A DNA stretch of 64,000 nucleotides, taken from Taxillus chinensis (lineage: Eukaryota; Streptophyta; Magnoliopsida; Santalales; Loranthaceae). The position numbers and the translations under genes are program-made. The DNA lies in the NCBI GenBank assembly GCA_023512835.1, contig CM042092.1, forward strand, positions 13,056,498 to 13,120,497, given 5' to 3'. Below, piece after piece: positions 58,807-64,000 of the stretch (positions are counted from its first letter, which is position 1; each line of letters begins with the position of its first letter). A model generated the notes under the pieces. It was not told the DNA's origin and ran no database searches. It worked only from the letters and a program-made list of their open reading frames with translations.

Positions 58807-58989
58807 GCTTGCTCAATGCTTGAGACCTGCTCGATACCAACTCGAGCTTCAAGCTCGAGCACGCCTCGAGCAGAGGCTCGAGCAATGATCTGGGAGCGCG
58901 TTGAATAGTGGAAAAAATGCTGATATGGCTTATTCCCCATCAGTCGGGGACGCAAAGATACCGCAACGCTAGTTGTACCTAGCACTGCT

Positions 58990-60148
58990 CATCTCCAAGA
59001 GACGCCTTTCCACTACTGCTCATTGGTTAGAGAGACACCTCAGGTGAGATCCCCGAGAGCCTCACAAGCACGTCATTGAGCCCAGTCTGACACGAGACAA
59101 GTAATAAAAATGAAAAAAATAATAAAATAAGTTATAAATTTTATTATTTTTAAAAATAATATTAAATATATATTATTATTATTAAATTAAAATAAAGCTC
59201 ACGTACCTCACTATTTGAATATTGATACATTCACTGTGTTTGGAAATTTGTTCTCAAGGAACAGATCCAGCAAGTTTGGTTTGGGAGGCCGAAATACAAA
59301 TGGTTAAGATTATTGTAATTCATATTTAAAAACTATTATTATAAATTACAATTAGCAGCATCTAATTAGAAATTTAAGGCTATATATATATATATTAGAA
59401 ATTTCTCGATATATGATAGTCAGCTGATATATTGATGACTTTTAAATCAAACCAAACTTATAATTGTTTAATATAAAATTTGTTTATTAATGATTGTATG
59501 TCATGCTTTAGATAAATAGGATAGCATCATTCTTTATACGACTATTAGTATATATATATATATATATATATATATCATTTAATTTATATATATCAGACTT
59601 TAGATAAAACCTATATTAATATAATAGATTTATATGACTTAATTAATTAACTTATCTGTCTTATATTATATATAATTATATATTATATATGACTATGATA
59701 TTAGATTATCTGATTTGTTAATCTATAACTTGTGCTAATATAAATTCATTAATTTATGACTTTATGTTAAATGAATACGATCATATAATTTGTTATTTCG
59801 TACTTACAATCGTTAGAAATTTTATATTAATAATTATATATTAGCTTTATGCTAATATAAAATAATTTTTAAATTTTTTATTAATATTATAATAATTCAT
59901 TAAAAATAAATAAATTTTAAAAATATATATATAATTTTTATAACAAAAAAATGGAGGGACCATGGCCCCGATCAAACCCCTCACCTCTATTTTTGTTTGT
60001 TTCATATGGGCTTTGTAAAACTGAAATGTGATCGGTATAATTTTGAATTCAAGGTTATTATTTAAATCTTCGTATGCAATTAATTTATTTTGGAGTTAAG
60101 TTTTTAATCAATCATTGGTTTGTGGTTTTTAAAATTAACTGAATGTTT
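58990..60148. other. AT-rich intergenic DNA
   Basis: No gene is seen. It contains a (TA)n tract at about 59549-59575 and other TA-rich runs at 59380-59395 and 59660-59690. Confidence 0.4.
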
Positions 60149-60573
60149 AGAGCGTGTTTGGTATCTATTCTCGGAACACGTTTTCTGTTTTTTAATACCA
60201 AAAATGCGTCCTTTTTTATGTTTGGCGGGTGCTTTAAAAATAAATTTTTGAAAACAAAATATTTTCAAATGACGAAAAACGAAAATACTTTATACGTTTT
60301 ATTTTTTTCAACTTGTTTTTCATTTTTTTCGACCCTGTACCGCTGTCGCGCCGCCTCGACGAATCCCCCCTCTCCCCTCGCGCCGCGCACACCCCGCACT
60401 GCCCCCACCCCCCCCCCCTACACGACCCCCCCCCCCCAAGCTTCGACGAACGAAAAACAAAAGCAGAAAACAGCAACTAAACAAAAAAATGAAATTCAAT
60501 GATAGTTTTTAAAACTATTGAGTATCAGTTTTCGAAAACCAAAAATAAAATAACGGTACCAAACATAGCCATA
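60149..60573. mobile_element. Non-autonomous TIR element with a GC-rich core
   Basis: The ends are imperfect inverted repeats: left GCGTGTTTGGTATCTATTCT at about 60152, right read in reverse GGCTATGTTTGGTACCGTTA. AT-rich subterminal parts flank a short core (about 60345-60450) of C-rich low-complexity DNA with poly-C runs of 9-11. It has no coding capacity. The end motif GTTTGGTA and the GC core resemble the element at 4603-5493. Confidence 0.6.
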
Positions 60574-61250
60574 GGCTATGTAATGGTTACATATCCGTAA
60601 CGGATTATTGGATTTTAATTTGTTCTTGATGGTTTGATTTTTAATTATAAATGTAATTCTATTGCACCACTATTATCATGATTTGTTCCTACAAACAAAC
60701 TTTCTTTTATCCCCATGATATCATCCACATGGAGTTAATTAAATAAAATCTGATTTCCTCCCACTTGTTAAAATAATGTTAATAATTTCCACTATTTCTT
60801 ATTCTTAAAATCTTAAAATTTCCACTATTTCTTGTTAAATTTTGTTAAAACATATTTCTTATTCTTAAATTTTTGTTGGCTTTGACAATTAATTTTGTAG
60901 AAACATAGTTGACACTTGCTATCATGTCTTTTCAATATCCACAGGTTGTAATGCTATATGCACCTATTGAGTAAATGCCTTCGATTTGTGTTACATAAAT
61001 GCCTTCAACGTGTTCGTGTCGCACTAGCAGCAACATTATTTTATTAAGAGTTGATTTGAGAGCTTTAATTATTTTGTATCATGGAGCAGTTGTGGTAATT
61101 ATTAAGGTTGACAATATTATCCTTTTGTTCTGATTTGATCCGGCTGACAAATTATTGAGTCATATTCAAGTCTTGCCTATTTAGCTTCGATATTTTATTA
61201 TATTTTAAAATAAAAGCAAGGCAAAAAATTCCGTATTGCCTAATTATTGG
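60574..61250. other. AT-rich intergenic DNA
   Basis: No open frame, RNA gene or clear repeat is recognisable apart from a short local repeat (TTTCCACTATTTCTT, twice near 60786-60834). Confidence 0.4.
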
Positions 61251-61283
61251 AGTGAAAATGGATTTGAGACATGCCAATACAAG

Positions 61284-62093
61284 TTCGGATTGGATAATAT
61301 TTCAATTTCGATCTAACCCATTGCCATAATTATAACGCGGCAACAATATAGTATTAATGCACCATGGTACTATTACCGTGCAACAATGATATGAGACACG
61401 AATTGGTTGTGTCCCACTAAATATTAATGTCAAAAATACTATTTGCAACCGGCATTGCGTTTTTGCCGCGCAACCGGTTGATGTGGTAATTGCAATGTCA
61501 GTAAAAATACTTAAAACTTAACGCGCAATGCAACAAGTGTGAGATAGAGAGAAAGAGCGCAGGGAAGGAAGGGAAAAGCCTCAAGCCGTGAATCTGGATG
61601 GGAAGAGGCAAAAAAATATGACATAAAATTTGATTTTGAAGGCCATAGAGAGCTTTTTTTGGAAATCCGAAGGCGAAAAATTTCCTATGGAAATTTTGGC
61701 CGCGTAGCTCTCGTCGATACCTACAAATAAAAAAAACCCTAAATCGGACCACCGTACGCAAAGTTATGACCGTTTGAAGTTTTCGTCGAAAATTACAGTC
61801 GATGAAATCTAAAAACCCGTAAATTTGATCTTGAGAAAAATGATCGATGACTACTCAAGGCCTGCTCAAACCTATACCTAAGCCCCAACAACTATTGTGG
61901 CAGGACGGGTTCCAGGGTTGGACAGTATTTCAGTTTTGATCAGACGCATTGCTATAATTACAACACAGCCGTAGGACCCATTGCTATAATTATAACAGAG
62001 CCGCAGTAGTGTGTTAATGTACCATGGTAATGTTACAGTGCAACAATGATATGAGACGCGAATTGGTTGTGTCCCATTAAATATTATTGTAAA
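61284..62093. repeat. Local direct repeat pair bracketing a dispersed repeat
   Basis: 61284-61432 and 61912-62093 share CATTGC-ATAATTATAAC, GTA-TAATG-ACCATGGTA, ACCGTGCAACAATGATATGAGAC/ACAGTGCAACAATGATATGAGAC and CGAATTGGTTGTGTCCCA. Within the second copy the CCCATTGC-ATAATTA-AAC block is itself repeated. Copy 2 of the dispersed repeat (61619-61860) lies between them. Confidence 0.7.
61619..61860. repeat. Dispersed repeat, copy 2 (partner at 58564-58806)
   Basis: Same orientation as the copy at 58564-58806, about 3.05 kb away, with moderate divergence and small indels. The open frame at 61498-61761 on the minus strand crosses it and is not credible. Confidence 0.65.
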
Positions 62094-62166
62094 ATTTTAC
62101 ATTAATATTGATTTTTGTATAAATTTAATTAAAAAGTTTTAAAAAAATACTGAAAAGTTAGAGAAA

Positions 62167-63998
62167 TAACAAGGATTAATGACTTATAAGAAATTTGTTA
62201 AACTTAAACCTATGACAAATATTATTGTGCGAAGAGGTGATGATATTGAAATTGATAAAATTATAATTTATTTAACAAGTATGAGTGATGAAGTTTCACC
62301 CATAATTTCCCAAACATTCTACTAAAGAGTTTCACTCGTTCACTTGCTTTGCCAAACAAGCATTCGATGGGGACAATTTTGGGGCAAATGGATTATTAGT
62401 TATTACCGGAGTGGGAGCTAGCAAGCTTTCTTCAATTGTGGTTTGACCAACAATGAGGCCAGAGAGTGGTGCCGTAACTGCCGCTTCACCTACTTTTGTT
62501 TGGGTTTTCAAATCAAAGATAGTGACCTCGTAATCATAGCCAAAGTCTTTTCGCCGGCATATGATCAACCTGTCTTTGGCGATCCGAGAGATATCAACAC
62601 TGGTGAAGGAGAAACGATACTTAAAATGAACTTCAGGGCGAAGCACCTCAAATTTAAATGTAAGATGCCGAACCCACTCGCCCTCGCTGACCATCATCCA
62701 CACATATATCGCATCCCACCCGGGCGTATGCTCACCACACCATGAGTGACCTTTTGCCAAACAGAGCCTTCCTTGGAGCAATAAGAATTTTGCAATGCCA
62801 TATGCAGACTCGATTGGAGGTCCCCGAAACATCCTGAAGGTTTCGTCTCTCACGTCGAACGAGATGACCATGACTTGTTCCTCTTCCTCATCAATATCGC
62901 AGAAGTAGATGGCACCGTCCAAGCAGATGGAAGTGGACCTGCGAAGTCTATGACGGAGGGCGTACTCCACCCTTCTCCACGACAAACCACGAAAACAATC
63001 GCAGTTATTGTGATGATGATCATGCGCATTATTAGTTAGGGTCATCGCGTAGCATCCCCACCACGAAGTCTGTCGGGGCCCATGCTCCTGCCAAATCGCG
63101 ACCACTTTGTACTCGTCCGTGGAAGGGCTGTACCCGAACCCAACCGCAGCATCAGGAGGACACGTAGGAGGACTAGACAGCGTGCGACACTCCTGGGTGA
63201 TGGGGTTGCAGAGAATAAACTCATGGACCCGCCTGTTTCTGAACAAAAGCAAGCCATTGATGGAGTACGGCCGGCAACATATCTGTGTCTTTGAAACTTC
63301 CGAGTGTCATCAGGAATCTAAGTCGGCCGCACGGCAGCAGATAGGATAGGTCCACCCTGCCAGGCCAGCAATCCCACCAGCATGGTTGGGTGGCGATGAC
63401 CACCTCGGGAGAGGAGTCCCTGAGGCGCTTCATGTAAAGGTATAAGTTATCGCGGACCACGCGCGTCACCCCATGACTTGCTCAAGCACGCCAACTTCAC
63501 CACTTCCTGTGGTGACGCCAGCCGCAACAATACGCTCACCCGGACGTCCACCGATAGCCTCTGCAATCCTGAACCACCGTCTTCCGTTTTCCCCACTTGT
63601 ACTACTCTTTTTTCCACCTCCTCCTCCAATTTCATCCTCGCCTTCTTCCAACTACGACTCTCCATTAGTCTCCTCAATATACGCTTATGTGATTATGATC
63701 TGAATCCTTATGATGATATTGTGCCGTACGTCCGCGTTTATATTATATATATATATATATATATGTATGTGTATGTGTATGTATGTATATGGGTTCTGCT
63801 GTGATATTAGGGCATGCGTGGTCATGTTTCGCTTTCACCCATTTGGGAGATGAAGAGAACAATCTTTTATTATAATTTATTTATATTTTTTAAACTATGT
63901 CTCATCCTTTATCTACATTTTTATTATTTTAAATATTATTTTTAAAATTTTTATTTACTATTTTTTTAGAAAAAATACTTATAAATAAACAGTAAAAA
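62167..63998. repeat. Segmental duplication, copy B
   Basis: Partner of 51717-53720. Homology continues to the window edge, so the true upstream boundary is outside the window. The promoter-side microsatellite has expanded differently (TA/TG runs at 63741-63790). Confidence 0.9.
62332..63664 (-). pseudogene. F-box/FBA gene duplicate broken by two frameshifts
   Basis: Closely similar throughout to the F-box gene at 52007-53206. The homologous reading passes through three frames: 63664 to about 63462 (start MESRSWKK, F-box LQRLSVDVRVSVLL), then about 63462-63270 (VVRDNLYLYMKRL ... LRFLMTLGSFKDTD), then about 63250-62332 (FILCNPITQECRTL ... IGQTTIEESLL, plus a longer tail). Each change coincides with a 4-base insertion relative to the intact copy: CGCG-like at about 63460-63464 and CCGG-like at about 63268-63274. 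The third frame alone is open for 306 codons. As it stands only a truncated F-box peptide or an FBA-only fragment could be made. Confidence 0.8.
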
Positions 63999-64000
63999 AA

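Noticed and set aside
1..64000. CRISPR arrays, operons, tRNA or rRNA genes
   Set aside because: No spaced direct-repeat array, no polycistronic layout, and no tRNA or rRNA signature could be recognised by eye; small RNA genes could still be missed.

Overview
This is nuclear DNA of a flowering plant, most likely a eudicot and possibly woody. The genes are sparse and split by canonical GT-AG introns. Intergenic DNA is AT-rich and full of retroelement remnants, MITE-like elements and microsatellites. The protein families present (nuclear-encoded organellar maturase, two pentatricopeptide-repeat proteins, a pollen-type pectin methylesterase, F-box/FBA proteins) are plant-specific or plant-expanded. 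There is no sign of bacterial operons, CRISPR arrays or phage.

Layout. 0.3-1.3 kb: a four-exon gluconokinase (+). 4.3-6.0 kb: an unidentified exon-like cluster (-) with a GC-cored TIR element inside it. 6.2-8.65 kb: an intronless-CDS nuclear maturase of the nMAT4 type (-), with a fold-back MITE just upstream. 10.5-16.7 kb: repeat-rich DNA holding an LTR-retroelement noncoding remnant, a TRIM-like element and a 1.4 kb tandem duplication. 17.76-19.6 kb: a four-exon PPME1-like pectinesterase (-). 20-23.5 kb: microsatellites and GC-cored repeats. 23.65-29.2 kb: a six-exon nuclear poly(A)-binding protein (-) with a second TRIM in its large intron. It is head-to-head with an E-type PPR gene (29.9-31.8 kb, +). 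34.6-36.8 kb: a P-type PPR gene (+) running into a GC-rich tandem repeat. 38.1-48.8 kb: an eight-exon TMEM135/Tim17-22-23-like gene (+) whose 7.3 kb first intron holds a decayed L1-type LINE and an antisense Ty3-gypsy fragment. 52.0-53.2 kb: an intact F-box gene (-). 54.4-58.3 kb: a six-exon USB1-type U6 snRNA phosphodiesterase (-). 62.3-63.7 kb: a frame-broken duplicate of the F-box gene (-).

Functional links. Several genes act in RNA metabolism (maturase for group II introns, two PPRs, nuclear poly(A) binding, U6 3'-end processing), but they are independent loci, not a pathway cluster. From memory, the order PABN - TMEM135-like - USB1 matches an Arabidopsis chromosome 5 block (about At5g51120 to At5g51170), so this part is probably an ancestral syntenic segment. 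I found no convincing new multi-gene system. The points most worth a second look are the transposable-element structures (two TRIMs, TIR elements with GC-rich cores, a fold-back element), the F-box segmental duplication with two 4-bp frame-breaking insertions, and a few orphan exon-like segments. Exon boundaries were placed by eye from splice consensus, reading phase and recalled family sequence; none is confirmed by transcripts.
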